Source: Rhexocercosporidium sp. MPI-PUGE-AT-0058 | Lineage: Eukaryota > Ascomycota > Leotiomycetes > Helotiales | Direction of reading: 5' to 3' | Length of the DNA: 64,000 nucleotides | Assembly (NCBI GenBank): GCA_020746875.1 | Contig: JAGTJL010000001.1 | Span: 1,860,001 to 1,924,000 of the forward strand | In this document: positions 44,604 to 57,526 of the stretch, piece after piece | Layout of the letters: each line of letters starts with the position of its first letter | Numbering within the stretch: position 1 is the first letter of the stretch | Notes under the pieces: generated by a model | What the model was told of the DNA's origin: nothing | What the model saw: the letters and a program-made list of their open reading frames with translations, nothing else | Database searches by the model: none | Made by a program: the position numbers and the translations under genes

Positions 44604-46458
44604 ATGTCGACTCCTACCGAACCACCTGAACCTGCGAGTCGCTTGTTCCAACCTATAACCCCCAAGCCCGCATCGACAACACTTACTCGAACACATACAA
44701 ATGGCTCTCGAATGCGTCGCCCAAGTACAGCTGGCGGCTCTGATCTCCATCGAAATGGCTCTCGTAACTCTCACAAGGAGACACGAAGAGATCCTGAGCT
44801 CGATATCAACCTGCCATACCGCATCATGACCAATGAGGCCAATTTTGCAGAATACACCACAGAGAATGCTTCAGGAGAGATGAATGCCGGTGTCAGCACC
44901 CCAGACGGCAAGGGCGAATACAAGCTCGTCACTTTCCTACCTAATGATCCCGAGAACCCGAAGAATTGGTCAAAGGCATGCAAATGGTACATTACGATGG
45001 TTGTTGCCATTACTTGTTTTGTCGTCGCCTTTGCTTCTTCCGTCGTTACGGCAGATATCATCGGGGTAAAGGAGGAGTTCGGCGTCTCTGAGGAGGTTGC
45101 TCTACTTTCTATCACTTTGTTTGTTGTTGGGTTTGGAATTGGTATGTAAAAATTTATTTTCATGATTTATGACATCCCAAGACATAAAAACACGAGTGCT
45201 AACATATTTAGGTCCCATGGTATTCGCTCCCATGTCAGAAGTGGTTGGTCGACGAATGATCTATGCCACGACCCTCTTCGTAGCAACGATCTTCATTATT
45301 CCATGCGCCGTCTCAGACAACATCACCACCCTTCTTGTCTGCCGAGCGATCGACGGCATCGCATTTTCAGCGCCCATCACCATCATCGGCGGCACACTTG
45401 CTGATCTCTGGAAGACGGAAGAACGAGGTGTACCAATGGCCGCCTTCTCAGCAGCTCCTTTTATCGGTCCTGCAATCGGACCTCTCGTCGGTGGATTTCT
45501 TTCAGATGCTGCTGGATGGAGGTGGCTGTATTGGATCCAGCTCATGATGGCTGGTGTCGTCTGGGCCCTGATTACCTTCACCGTCCCAGAAACATACGCA
45601 CCAACGATCCTCGCCGCCCGTGCTAAGAAGATGCGAGCAGAGACTGGATCCAACGATCACATCACCGAACAAGACCTGGACCTTCGCCCCTTTAGCGAAC
45701 GCATGTCCATTTTTCTGATCCGACCTTTCCAACTCCTCTTCCTCGAGCCGATCGTCCTCCTCTTATCCCTCTACATGTCCGTCCTCTATGGCCTCCTGTA
45801 CATGTTCTTCGTCGCCTTTCCAATTGTCTACCAGGAAGGAAAAGGGTATTCCGCTGGCATCACAGGTCTAATGTTCATCCCCCTGGCCATCGGAGTCGTC
45901 GCATCAGCAGGCTGCGCTCCCTTCGTCAACAAACACTACCTCACCCTGTACAACAAACATAACGGTAGCCCACCCGCCGAAGCCCGCCTCATCCCCATGA
46001 TGATCTCCTGTTGGTGCATCCCCATTGGTCTCTTCATTTTTGCCTGGTCCTCCTACCCGCGTCTCTCCTGGGTCGGTCCCGCACTCGGCGGTTTCCCCGT
46101 GGGATTCGGCTTCATCTTCCTATACAATTCTGCCAACAACTACCTCGTCGACTCGTACCAACACCAAGCGGCCTCTGCACTCGCAGCAAAGACACTTATC
46201 CGTTCTCTCTGGGGAGCAGCTACCGTCCTCTTCACCAAACAGATGTACGACCGTCTTGGCTACCAATGGGCTAGTTCTCTGCTGGCGTTCATCAGTCTGG
46301 CGTGTTGTGCTATCCCGTATGTGTTCTACTTTTATGGCGCGCAGATTCGAAAGAGAAGTCGATTTGCGTATAGTGGTGATGATGAGGAGACGGGCGATTC
46401 GAGTGAGGGGGTTGAGGATGATTTAGTGAGGGCTAGGAGCTATGTTAGCATGCCTTAG
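44604..46458 (+). CDS. MFS multidrug/polyamine transporter (DHA1, TPO1/FLU1-like)
   Basis: Two exons (44604-45141 and 45212-46458) with a 70-bp intron give 594 residues. A hydrophilic N-terminus of about 130 residues is rich in Ser, Thr and Arg. It is followed by the family entry motif [16 protein letters not shown] and 12 helices. Landmarks are [15 protein letters not shown] between TM2 and TM3, [16 protein letters not shown] in TM5 and [14 protein letters not shown] after TM6. The central loop carries [21 protein letters not shown], then [24 protein letters not shown] in TM11. These are standard for fungal DHA1 exporters of polyamines, azoles and other drugs at the plasma membrane. The acidic C-terminus ([16 protein letters not shown]) is likely cytosolic. 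Intact; substrate unknown. Confidence 0.92.
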
Positions 46459-46959
46459 AGAAGGACTTGGAGATGCAGATTTGATGGGGCAGAGGGAAGG
46501 AGATCGGGTGTCCTTGATCTGCTGGGAAGGATGTTGCGATACTTCGTGTGACAAGCTTGCGGAGGTTCACGAGATGAAGAGGAGTAGGCAGACGGTGAGA
46601 AGAATCAAGGGGAAGGAAATCCCTCCCTGAGAGAGTGGACGAGGAGGTCAATTATTTAGCTAGGAGACGAGAGCATGTCGACTGGAGGCTGGCAGAAACA
46701 CCAAACTGAATAGTTTGGGCGACCAGGCAACAAACAGACAGTGGATCGGGCTTTGGGAAAGAAGAAACGGGACGGGCAAGGTAATACCAGTGCCTAGACA
46801 AATAGAGCTGCAGCACTCAGCAAATAACTGTAATAACTCAAATACAAAGTGATCAACCAAACAAGCCTTCTCCTCTACTTATAATTGCATCGCCCGATGA
46901 ATGTGACTGTAATAACTGCTGTCTGCGCTTTCCATCGTTTCGGCATGGTAGCCTAGTTT
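46459..46959. other. 3' flank, nothing recognised
   Basis: Purine-rich sequence after the transporter stop. Short frames on both strands lack motifs. Confidence 0.4.
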
Positions 46960-47880
46960 TCTGCAGTAACAGCCGCTTTCGTCTGCAGACCTCCCCAAAG
47001 GCTAATATCCATAGAAAACGTTGCAATTACGATGTGCAACAAAATTCGGCACCTTAATTCTCGAGGACTGTGAGTGGACAGTAGGATGGGCTGTGGGTGT
47101 TGCTAGAATAGCAGCCGAAATTCGCTGCAATCCCCAGTTACAGCGACTTTTGCCTGCAACCCCCTCCAAACGAAGCCAAAATGGTGGAATCGATGGGAAG
47201 CACTGGAACTGCGATGTGCAGCAAAGTCTCACATTCAGCCTTCCGGATACTGTGATTGGATTATTGGACTGTAGATGATAGGTGTGGGCTGCTAGGGAGC
47301 TGAGGTAATTCTGTAGTAACAGCGGCTTTGGTCTGCGAACTAGTCCAAACACTGCAAGGCGCAGTAATCGACGTCAAGGACTGCAAATATGACATGCAAC
47401 AAACCCCCAAACCCTCCTTTCGAAGTGCTCTGAGTGGTTGCACGTCTCTTACCAGCTGGTGTGGCTGCTGCTGCCTGAATGTCTCGCGTGGGTTCACTCA
47501 TGTATTGGCTGTAATCGGCTGTAACAGCGGGTTTCGACTCCAAATCCCGTCAAATGATGAAATCGACGGAAAGGCCTCCCAGTGTGATGTGCAACAAAGT
47601 TCTTTGGTGCGACTGTGTCCAGGTGCTTTGGTTGGCTGGATGATGTGGGATGGATTGTTTGGATGGAACCTCGCCGAGCCTCGCTTCTGCGCTGTGACTG
47701 TGGTTTTCGATGGTAATCGCGGTTGAACGCTGGAATCGGTGGGAAATGCTGATATTGCGACGTGCAACAAATTCAAATATTCGTCTCGGTATCTCGTGAT
47801 ATGGCTTGATTTGATTATCTGGGAACGCCTTTAGGTTGTGCGATGTGTCTGGCTGGAATTTGGAAGTTCGTGTGCTAGTC
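46960..47880. repeat. Five degenerate tandem copies of a ~180-bp unit
   Basis: The block GAYGTGCAACAAA recurs at about 47031, 47213, 47391, 47586 and 47759, that is every 173-195 bp. Each is preceded by GTAACAGCGGCTTT-like and AATCGAYGG-like blocks, and often followed by CTGTGATTGGATTG-like sequence. A related copy lies near 48824. The copies are diverged and do not form a consistent reading frame. Confidence 0.7.
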
Positions 47881-49675
47881 ACGTTACCTCTATTGACATG
47901 TATTGAGCTCGTACAGCTACGCCTTGCCTTGGCAGGTTTAACTTTCTTTACTTACGGGCTGTGCAAGGGGTGAAGAAAATACTTGCTGGATTACTCGGTT
48001 AACAATACTGTGTCGCTGGCAGTCAAAATATCAATACTTGGTGTACAGACAGGATTGGTTAGAAAGGCATGGGAGGGGGTTGATCAATTTTGAGTTTGAA
48101 TGAGATCGAACACATGTATCCAGAGGCATGTCTATTCTTATCTTGCTGGAATTTTAGGCAATAATGCTTGGGGAACAAGCTGAGGGTGATATGAGCAATG
48201 ATCAAAATATCTGAACCTCAAGCAAAAGGGAGAGGCAAATGTAAAGGATGAAATCTCAAACGTGTATGCTATTCACATGTGCATGATTAATGAAGTTGCT
48301 AAGTAGTGTATTCATAACTTCCTCAGCTCCTACCTACACCACGACAACGCCATGCCTACAAATAAATCCAGCCAAGAATATCAAACCGTCAGAAATTATT
48401 CGCAAACGCAACATCCGGGTCGGGAAGAAACATTAATCATTATACGAGTACACTAAGTAACGTACGCTGAATAAGTCTAAGTACTAAGTAAATTACCCAC
48501 AGCATCATCTGGCTGATAGATCCTAATCCAAGTCAGCCAGCCACTTCATTTGAAATTGCAAATTGCCTGTGGATCTCAACATCCTTCCGATGAACGTGTA
48601 ATCATCATCTAATCTGAACTATAAGTAAAAAAGGCTAATCTCTTAACAGCCGATACCTGACTAATAACCGGATAACAACTTAATGTAAGATGAGTTTTAA
48701 TCTTCGACTTGAGTCGGCATCGACTCACTCTCGACTCGGCTCTGAGTCAGCCACTGCACTTTACTACAAACTACAATGACTGAATAGGTGTTGAATCGGC
48801 ACCGATTTGAAAGTAAACTGCGACGTGCAACAAAGATCCTGCTCTACATGCACCAGCCTATAAGGGCAAGTACACGTGACAACAAACTCTCCCATCTATT
48901 AGTTAAGAGGGATGTTCAGTCTGTGGACGCCAGACACGGAGGTAAGGAAGCGTAAATGAGAAGAAGTTTAGATGGTAAAACGAGATTTCATGTTGGAAAA
49001 GACAGGACGTCCTCATAGTTAAAACAAAACAGACTGCATGATATCTAGAGACTAGAGTCTGAGTTCGGCACCCAGTTCCCACCAACTCGCCTCCGAGTCG
49101 TCACACGATAAATAGGTGTAGGATTTTCGGAGTAGGGTTTCACTCGGCACCCAATTGTGTTTAATTGTGATCCGCAAAATCCCCTGGGAGTCTCTGTACG
49201 TGGCAGATTCGGGTCATATGAAGCTACACGTGATATAACCAACAACTCACACATGATTACACAAGAGTTTATCATATTCGAGACTGGCATAGTTCATTCA
49301 TATCGGCACAGCAAGTAAGTATCAAGTGCTTTGGAAAAGTCTATTTTCTGTTCATTGGCCTGTAGATAAGCGAGTCTCGAACCCTTGCTTGCATGCTCAT
49401 GAATATCCATGTCGATTTCTTGCATTTCGCTCCGTATCTCACATCATCCTTCCTTCGTATTCATCGCTGCCATGAGGTGCTTGCTTTGTTGCAAGCCTGG
49501 TGGGTTGTCATGACGCGCTTCACGGAAGCACCGGTCATGGCTCGCGACTTTTAAATGTCTTGCCTGCAATTCCTTTCCATAACTCCATTCTGTACTCCAA
49601 AAATTAGGTTGACTGGAAAGCCCGGATCACGCGAATGTGCTCCTCATTCTCTCCTATCTCTCCTGTTGACGAACC
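47881..49675. other. Intergenic; one stray repeat unit and a related pair
   Basis: A sixth copy of the GACGTGCAACAAA block lies at about 48824. The stretches 48783-48810 and 49112-49160 share AATAGGTGT and TCGGCACC blocks. No gene was recognised. Confidence 0.45.
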
Positions 49676-51263
49676 TCACCTCCGTAGATCAATACTGGAA
49701 TTGCGTGCTGATTCGATACTAGGCCGGACTGAGCTACTGGAACTGCGTCTTCTGCGTGCTCTCTGATCGTTGGGGCTCAACGGATTGAGACCAGATTGGC
49801 GGGCAAAGAGGTTAAGGATGTCAGTCAAGGAGATGACACCTGTGAGACGACCTGAAATTCGAGCACCTGGTAAAGCAGCGGCTGAAACTACAGGGAATGA
49901 TGTGGTGAGATTTGGGGATGCTGGTGTAGACACGGCGGGAGAAGCTAATATTGCGCTCGACATTGAAGGAGTTGATAAAGAAGGTGTAGCTAGAGGTGTT
50001 GCGGACGGAGATGGAGATGCTGCTTCGACGACCCACATTCGATGGGAACGAGTTGCAACGAGCTTGGCCACTGTGTGTGCAAGTGTCGAGAAAGGTGTGA
50101 CATGAAATACTGTAGTTGATTTAGATGAATACCTTGATCTGAACGGATCTGTGGCTGCTTACCTGGGAAGGAGTCCTTTCCATCCCCAATACCACGTTCG
50201 CTAAGGATTACCGAAATGAAGTGGATACAACTCGACTTCAACAATGGCAAACTGCTGCTGTTTGTGAGAAGCTTAACATCCGCCGTAGAAATATTGCCAA
50301 CCACATTTAACGCGTTGTCAACGACAGCAACGCTTGTGAGGCCTTCGTTACTCATTAACTGCAAAGCATCCGTCAAGCTTCGGTCGCCACTAGAAACAGT
50401 CAGCACTATCATGAGTCGCTATTCTAGGCAATCATACTTAATAGAGATGGTTTCCCGAGTTCCTACGCCCAAATCTCTCAAGATCACAGGGTACAAAGCG
50501 TCAATAGCAGGAAAACTTGTAGCATTGTCCCATAAGAATCTGACCACTTTCAACTGACTTAGTATGCCAACCACTTCCGTTGTGCCATCTTTGCAGACCA
50601 GGATTCGATGAATTCCACTTGCAAAGTGCTCAATTGCCTTGCTCAAATCCTCTGATTCTGATAGAGTTATAAGAGGGCCTTTCTTCGCTAGGGTTTGTAT
50701 GTCGCGAACTGGAATCAACGCTCCTTCTCGGGCTTTCTTGGCTAGGGCGTCAAATATTTCCAATTGATCGCCTTCTGGGCTTGCTAGACCGACGACAACC
50801 AACAGATAGGCATTGAGGTCACTGTAATCAAAGGTGCCGCACGCGCTTGTAGAGTCGGATGTCTCGCGGAGGAGGATAACGTTGGGAGGTCCGAGTTCGA
50901 TCAGGAGCTGTCAAATTGTTAGACACGATGTTTTGGAGGCACGGGATAGTTCCAAACCTTCGTAGCCTGTTCAACTCCAGTATCTAATTGAACCCATCTA
51001 ACTTCCTCCTTATTCACAAGCTCGCCAACGCGTATTTGTCTCCAATCTCTACCAGCAAATCTCGGATCCGCGGTGTTCGCAGCTGGCGGATGGTTGAGGA
51101 GCTCTTGAACCGCAGATTGAGGAAATGATGGATGGCGTTGAGATCTTGGTGAATGGCGCATATTCTCTGCAAAGCTGGAGCGATGGCTGATGGTTTGACC
51201 ATTATGCGGGGGGCTGGTTCCCCCTCCACGCTCGGGGATGGGCGATTGTGCGGGGTCTGTCAT
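49676..51263 (-). CDS. sds23: Sds23/Moc1-like CBS-domain protein
   Basis: Four exons (51263-50958, 50907-50438, 50389-50163, 50109-49676) with introns of 50, 48 and 53 bp give 478 residues. The Ser-rich N-terminus precedes the family block [14 protein letters not shown]-type repeats follow: [19 protein letters not shown] with [19 protein letters not shown], then [16 protein letters not shown] (across intron 2) with [23 protein letters not shown], then [27 protein letters not shown] with [22 protein letters not shown]. The tail is low-complexity and rich in Ser and Arg ([13 protein letters not shown]). In yeasts Sds23/Moc1 links glucose and stress signals to cell-cycle control through inhibition of PP2A-like phosphatase, in cytoplasm and nucleus. 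A Ser/Ala/Pro-rich insert ([20 protein letters not shown]) in the last repeat is common in filamentous fungi. The ATG is the first after the presumed leader. Confidence 0.9.
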
Positions 51264-52401
51264 TGTAGATGTGGTTTGGTTTTCGTATGTAGGTCGACAG
51301 AAGGGGGATATTGGATGGGTAGACCCGATTAAGTGGTCTAGCAATCGAAGGTTGTTGTTGTTGTGATGGGCAGGTAAAGAGAGTGACCAGCAGTGGGAGA
51401 TATTTGGGGAAGGCAGTGAAATCGAAATGTATGGATCGCGGGGCAATGACCGGCGGTGTCGCACGGACCACATGTCACAAACTTCGGTCACTATATTCAG
51501 TTGCGAAGTGATCGAGCTTAAAAGCTATTTTCTATTTTATATAGGGTTATATGGTGATTGCTGTAGATCTGTCACTATACTTGCTGAGGGCCGAGGAGTA
51601 GTAGCATGCCGTTGAAGGCGTGCCCCCTTGGTTCTACTGCCTAACGCAGCGCTGTGCACTTCCTTGGTGGTTCCTTTGGGTGGGAGGGTTGAAAGAGGAA
51701 AAAAAAAGTCAGTTACTGTAAACTGGTGGTTGTGATGTCTAAGGAAAAAAAAGCAGGAAATAGAAGAAAAGCAAGCAAGTAATCGGGATATTATCTAGGT
51801 GATCAGAACTATCAGTTTCTTAATATCAATATCAATCTCGGCTAGTCGAACCCGCGCGAACAACCGCTTTGTCTTTTAGCGTGGAAATTGCTTGGCGCTC
51901 GAAACATTTGTTGTCTGGCGCGAATAAAAATATCATATCCACCCCTCTATCTGCACCTGGACCCCTCTGTTCTGCTCTGCACACCACGTCAACACCAACC
52001 ACTGGGACTCCGCTGCGCTCCTACATCCCTATCACAACTGCGCTCTTCTATTCCGCAGAACCGCGGATTGTGAAATGCAAAGACTGTGACCCAACAATAC
52101 AACACGCTCCTTGTCTCCGTGACACAGCCGCTTCACCGCGACGACTGTGTGCAAAAACAAAGGTACGGCAATAGCAGTCCACCATGCCATTCAAGACTGG
52201 CAGCACAATCATCTTGCACAGTAGAGTCACCGTCTTTGTCTCTGACACTGTCTAGTAACCGGCTGCGAAAACAACGTTTCCCAGGTCGCGCTGCAATTTC
52301 CATTCCACGCGAGGAACCCTACTTCCAAAATCCCACAACACTCTCATACGCGCCTCACGACCCGAGCTCTTCCTATTAAAGCCTCCTAAAATCCCGATAA
52401 C
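51264..52401. other. Divergent promoter region between the Sds23-like gene and importin beta-3
   Basis: 1138 bp between two outward-facing starts. A-rich runs occur at about 51701-51708 and 51744-51750. No coding motif is visible in the short frames present. Confidence 0.5.
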
Positions 52402-55400
52402 ATGTCTGTCCTACCAGCCGACGTGCACAATGAGCTTGCACAGCTGCTGGATGCGCTGCAGTCATCTGACAATAGTGTTCGCTCTCAGGCGGAGGAGCAC
52501 CTGGCCAACAACTGGACTGCTACAAAGCCACAAGTGCTCCTGATGGGCCTTGTTGAACAGATCCAGGGCTCAAATGATCCAACGGTCAGGATTTCCCTCT
52601 ATTTGTCCTCGAGGGCACGTTACTGACTTTGTGTGCTCACGCAGACTCGTTCTTTTGCCTCAGTTATATTCCGTCGCATATCCTCCAAAGCCCGCAAGCT
52701 CCCGAACGACTCGACGGTGGAAACCTTTCTTTCTTTAGATGCAAACGATGGATACGTTATTCGCCAGAAACTCCTTGAAGCCTTGGGCACGGAAACCACA
52801 AATAGTGTCCGGAACAAGATTGGAGATGCTGTTGCAGAAATAGCTAGGGAGTATTCTGATAACAGTACGTTCCTGGGAAGCATAAATTTGTAAGGATAAA
52901 AAAAGCTGACAGGAGCTAGAGCAACAATGGCCCGAGATCTTGGGCGTTCTGTTTACGCTTAGCATATCAAAGGAGATCGGACAACGTGAGATCGCATTCA
53001 GGATATTTTCCACAACCCCTGGCATTATTGAGAAGCAGCATGAAGACACAGTACTCGCAGCCTTTACATCTGGATTTAAGGATAGTGATTCAGGGGTATG
53101 TTCCCATTGCCACGCAAGATCAATTCGTTACTGATATTGTATAGGTTTGTCTATCTGCGATGGAAGCTTTTGCTTCATTCTTCAGAAGCATCAACAAGAA
53201 GTCACAGCAAAAGTACTATGCTCTCATCCCCGAAGTTCTCAGCATTCTGCCTCCCTTGAAGGAGAAGCAAGAGTCCGAAGATTTGAGTAGAGCAATTGTG
53301 TCGCTGATTGATCTCGCCGAGGTTGCGCCAAAGATGTTCCGCCCTCTTTTCCACAATTTGGTTCTTTTCAGCATATCAGTGATCCAAGATAAGGAGCTTA
53401 CAGACCAAGCACGCCAAAATGCGCTTGAGTTGATGGCTACTTTTGCGGATTACGCCCCGGCAATGGTCAAGAAGGATGAGACTTATACTACCGACATGAT
53501 CACACAGTGCCTGAGCTTAATGACCGACATTGGCGTGGATGACGACGATGCAGCAGAATGGAATGCTTCTGATGATGTGGGTTTGGACAAGGTTGTCGTA
53601 GAGAAGATGTGCTAACCCGACCCAGATGGACCCCGAGGAAAGTGACCTGAACCACGTCGCTGGAGAGCAGTGTATGGATCGACTGGCAAACAAGCTTGGC
53701 GGACAAACTATTCTGGCGCCCACCTTCAGCTGGCTTCCAAGAATGATGAACTCTGATGCTTGGAGAGACCGACATGCCGCATTGATGGCCATCTCAGCTA
53801 TCTCTGAAGGCTGCAGAGACTTGATGATCGGCGAACTCAACCAGGTCTTGGAACTTGTGGTTCCTGCCTTGAGAGACCCGCACTCTCGCGTGCGATGGGC
53901 TGGATGTAACGCTCTTGGGCAGATGAGCACCGATTTTGCCGGCACCATGCAAGAAAAGTACCACCAGATCGTCGTTCCAGCCATCGTCCCGGTCCTCGAT
54001 TCCCCAGAACCTCGCGTTCAAGCACACGCAGCTGCTGCATTAGTCAACTTTTGCGAAGAGGCCGAGAAGAATATCCTGGAGCCATATCTCGACGATCTTC
54101 TGACCCACCTCTTCCAATTACTCCAAAGTCCCAAGAGATATGTCCAGGAACAAGCTCTGTCCACCATTGCGACCATTGCTGATTCAGCTGAAGCCGCGTT
54201 CTCGAAGTACTATGACACTCTCATGCCATTGCTGTTCAACGTTTTGCAACAAGAAAATACCAAGGAACTTCGTCTACTTAGAGCAAAGGCTATGGAATGT
54301 GCCACACTCATTGCTCTCGCTGTCGGTAAGGAAAGACTCGGAAATGATGCGATGAACTTAGTTCAAACCTTAGCCGCCATCCAACAAGGGATCGTAGATG
54401 CCGATGATCCTCAAGCACAATATCTTATGCACTGCTGGGGACGTATGTGTAGAGTTCTTGGTGCTGACTTCTTGCCCTTCCTGCCGAGTGTCATGCCACC
54501 GCTCATGGAGCTGGCCAGTGCTAAGGCTGATATTCAGCTACTCGATGATGAAGAGCAAGTTGAGCAGGTCCAGCAAGAGGAAGGCTGGGAGCTTGTGCCT
54601 CTCAAAGGAAAGGTCATCGGAATCAAGACAAGCACTCTTGATGACAAGCACATGGCCATCGAACTCCTGGTTGTTTACGCCCAAGTTCTCGAGGGCTCAT
54701 TTTCTCCTTATGTCCCTGAGGTGATGGAAAAGATCGCCTTGCCAGGACTCGCTTTCTTCTTCCACGATCCAGTCCGCGTCGTCTCCGCTAAATGTGTCCC
54801 ACAACTGTTGAACTCGTACAAGAAGCATTTCGGAAATCCATCCAACCAGCTCAGCGGACTCTGGAATGGCACAATTATTAAACTCCTTGAGGTCCTTAGC
54901 GCTGAACCGGCTGTAGACACTCTTGCTGAGATGTATCAATGTTTCTACGAATCCGTTGAAGTGATGGGTAAGGACTGTCTTACTGCACAGCATATGGAGA
55001 CCTTCATCGATTCGGCATTTTCGGCATTGGAGGACTACAAGGATCGTGTTGCCGCCCGAGCAGAAGAGCGATTGGAAGGTCAGCAAGAGGAAGGCGAGGA
55101 GGAGTCCGAGGATATGATGTTCGCCATTGAAGATGATCAGACTCTCTTGTCCGACATGAACAAGGCGTACCACTGCATCTTCAAGAACCACGGTGTTGCG
55201 TTCCTCAAGGCATGGGAGCGTCTCCATGCTACATACGAACAGTTTTTGAAGAGCCAAGATCCCACGCAACGACAATGGGGGCTCTGTATTATGGATGATG
55301 TTCTTGAGTTCTGTGGCGACCAGAGCTGGAACTACAAGGACTACATCATTGAGCCTTTGGTTTCTGGGTGCAGAGATCCAGCTCCCGCTAACCGCCAAGC

Positions 55401-55953
55401 CGCTGCATATGGTATTGGTGTCGCTGCCCACAAGGGAGGACCACAATGGTCAGAGTTCTTGGCTCCTGCTGTTGACCTTCTCTTCCAAGTCACACAATTC
55501 GCCAACGCTCGAGGAGACGACGACGTCTACGCAACAGAGAATGCTTGTGCAGCTATCGCAAAGGTTCTTCATTTCAACCCTTCCAGTCTCCCCAACCAAC
55601 AGCAGGTCGTTGTGCAGTGGATCGATACGCTACCCGTTGTCAATGACGAAGAGGCTGCGCCATATGCCTATCTTTACCTTGCCCAGCTCATTGAGCAGTA
55701 AGTGTTTGTCCTTCTCTACTTGGTTCTTATTACTAATCGGCGCAGGCAAAATCCCGCCGTCATTACCCAAGCCGGAAAGGTCTTTGGATTTATCGTCCAA
55801 GCCTTGGAGGCTGAGACAGTCCAAGGACAGAACGCCACACAAATAGTTGCCGCCGCAAAGATGTTGCTCCAGACAGCTAGTCTAGACCCAGCCCAAGTCC
55901 TGCAACAATTCTCGCCCGAGACACAACAAACTGTCCGGGCTTATTTTGGTTGA
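52402..55953 (+). CDS. PSE1: Importin beta-3 / karyopherin Kap121 (Pse1)
   Basis: Six exons (52402-52584, 52645-52864, 52920-53095, 53145-53576, 53626-55697, 55746-55953) with introns of 48-60 bp give 1096 residues, the usual length for this karyopherin. HEAT repeats run along the whole protein. Recognisable segments are the N-terminal importin region (SVRSQAEEHLANNW), TRSFASVIFRRISSK, EWNASDD then MDPEESDLNHVAGEQCMDRL across intron 4, WRDRHAALMAISAISEGC, HSRVRWAGCNALGQMSTDF and SPEPRVQAHAAAALVNFCEE. An acidic loop follows (EEGEEESEDMMFAIEDDQ). The protein binds Ran-GTP and carries ribosomal and other nuclear proteins through the nuclear pore. Acceptor choice at 52919 is dictated by frame: an earlier AG at 52911-52912 would break it. 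No sign of damage. Confidence 0.95.
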
Positions 55954-57526
55954 ATGGTTTTTGCCAGATGGCTGGACAAGGCAGAGTTGTTGGAGGCCTA
56001 ATGGACAAGGGTTGACGGAAAGGGGCAAGACTGATGATAGAACGATTTGATACCACCTTTGCGCAGCTTATCATTCATTCCTTTTTTTTTTTTTTTTTGG
56101 AGAGATGCCCGGGGGGTTGGTCATCATTTAGCATAGCGAGAGAGATTCCGAGGCCGTCGTGGGATATGATCTGGGGCATTGAATGGGATGGGATGGGGTT
56201 GCTTGTGGGTGGTGACTGTTTTGTAGCCTGATTAGGCCATTCTGAGGAGCGACCTCCTGTCGCGGAAATTCCCAATAAATCACCTAGACCTTGGCGTCTC
56301 TCCCGTCTTTCGGTGAACGAAGAGCGTTGACTGGTGGCAGAAAATAAGCGTGCAGAGGCGGGTAGGTAGTATAGCCCGCGGTAGGAAATATACAAGAAGA
56401 CAGAACATCTATGATCCCATCGTACGATTTCCATAACCTGCCTACCGCGGTTTCCCTGCGGCATGCGGGTCGGGAGCTGGTAATAGACAGCTGATGGCAC
56501 AGCATGCATGCATGGCATTGTCTGAATTGCGATGTTTCTCGTTGTCTGAGCGCGGAACAGTTCGAGAGGTCGGAAAGTGGGACAGGACAGGACACTTGGG
56601 CTCGCAAGACGAACTGTGCGGGACCAGCAAGTGCCAGTCCAGTGCAAGTGCGAATGCAAGTCTGAATGCAAGACTGCAGTGCCACGCCTTGAATGGAATG
56701 GAAATGAAATCAATCCAAACGACTCCTCCACCTCTCCTCATCTCACCCACCCCCGTTCTACAGTACTGCCACTTCGCCCACCTTGCTCGACCCGACCCGA
56801 CTCGACTCGACTATCCTCCCCTCCACTCTCACAACGCTCAATCAATCAATCAATCAATCAATCACGCCTCGAAACCTCGAATAGATAGAGACGCATGCAC
56901 CGTCCAGCGAAGTTGAAGACGGCACTCTACTCTACTCTACCGCAAGCGTACCCAGAACTCTCAACCCCGACCCAGAAGTTGCGCTGCTGTACCACCATCG
57001 GCTGCCAGGGATCCCTAGAATTGCCCTATCATAGACCTCACCGAACAAACCTCTGTCGACACAAGACGACCCCGTCCCTTCCGCTGTCGCACCGTCCTCC
57101 CAGCATATAAACCATACTGTCAAGACTTGTCTACTCTGTCGAGCGCATCGTGGGCTTCCTGTAGAGCCCTTCTTACCTGGTTATCGTGGCTTTGCCTCCC
57201 GTTCGACATCTTAGAGGCCAATACCTGTTCCCACCAGCCTCCGCCACTGGGACCTCTCTACAGCCTTATTGGGGTTTGGGACGAGGAATCTGACAACATT
57301 TGGGCTACTTGCCCCTCAAGCTTGGGGGTCTTGATTGCAGGTTGAATTCCCCTCCCTAGAGGACGAATCGTGGAGTCAAGAAAGAGTTGTCACAATTCAA
57401 TTCGACGCCACCATTCATGAGACCCGAAACACTCGTGAAGTTGACCCGCAGACACGCTCATGAATTCGCTCTACGGATTCAATATACCAACGGTTGAGGA
57501 AGACAGTTCGGACAGATGTTGGGATC
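55954..57526. other. Intergenic and long leader of white-collar-1
   Basis: A 17-T run lies at 56082-56098, and a (TCAA)n microsatellite of about 27 bp at 56838-56864. The zone from about 56740 to 57120 is pyrimidine-rich, as in long 5' leaders of regulated fungal genes. A TATA-like CATATAAA lies at 57104-57111. A 218-codon frame on the minus strand (56075-56731) looks spurious. Confidence 0.5.
56838..56864. repeat. (TCAA)n microsatellite
   Basis: About 6.75 perfect copies of the tetranucleotide in the upstream region of the wc-1 gene. Confidence 0.9.

Noticed and set aside
45261..45653. 130-codon antisense frame in the DHA1 transporter
   Set aside because: It is a complementary-strand shadow of a strongly biased coding exon.
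47002..47882. Several overlapping 70-130-codon frames
   Set aside because: They arise from the ~180-bp repeat units and change frame from copy to copy.
56075..56731. 218-codon open frame on the minus strand
   Set aside because: It ends in a poly-Lys stretch made by the 17-T run. It has no domain and atypical composition, and it overlaps the presumed 3' and 5' regions of flanking genes.
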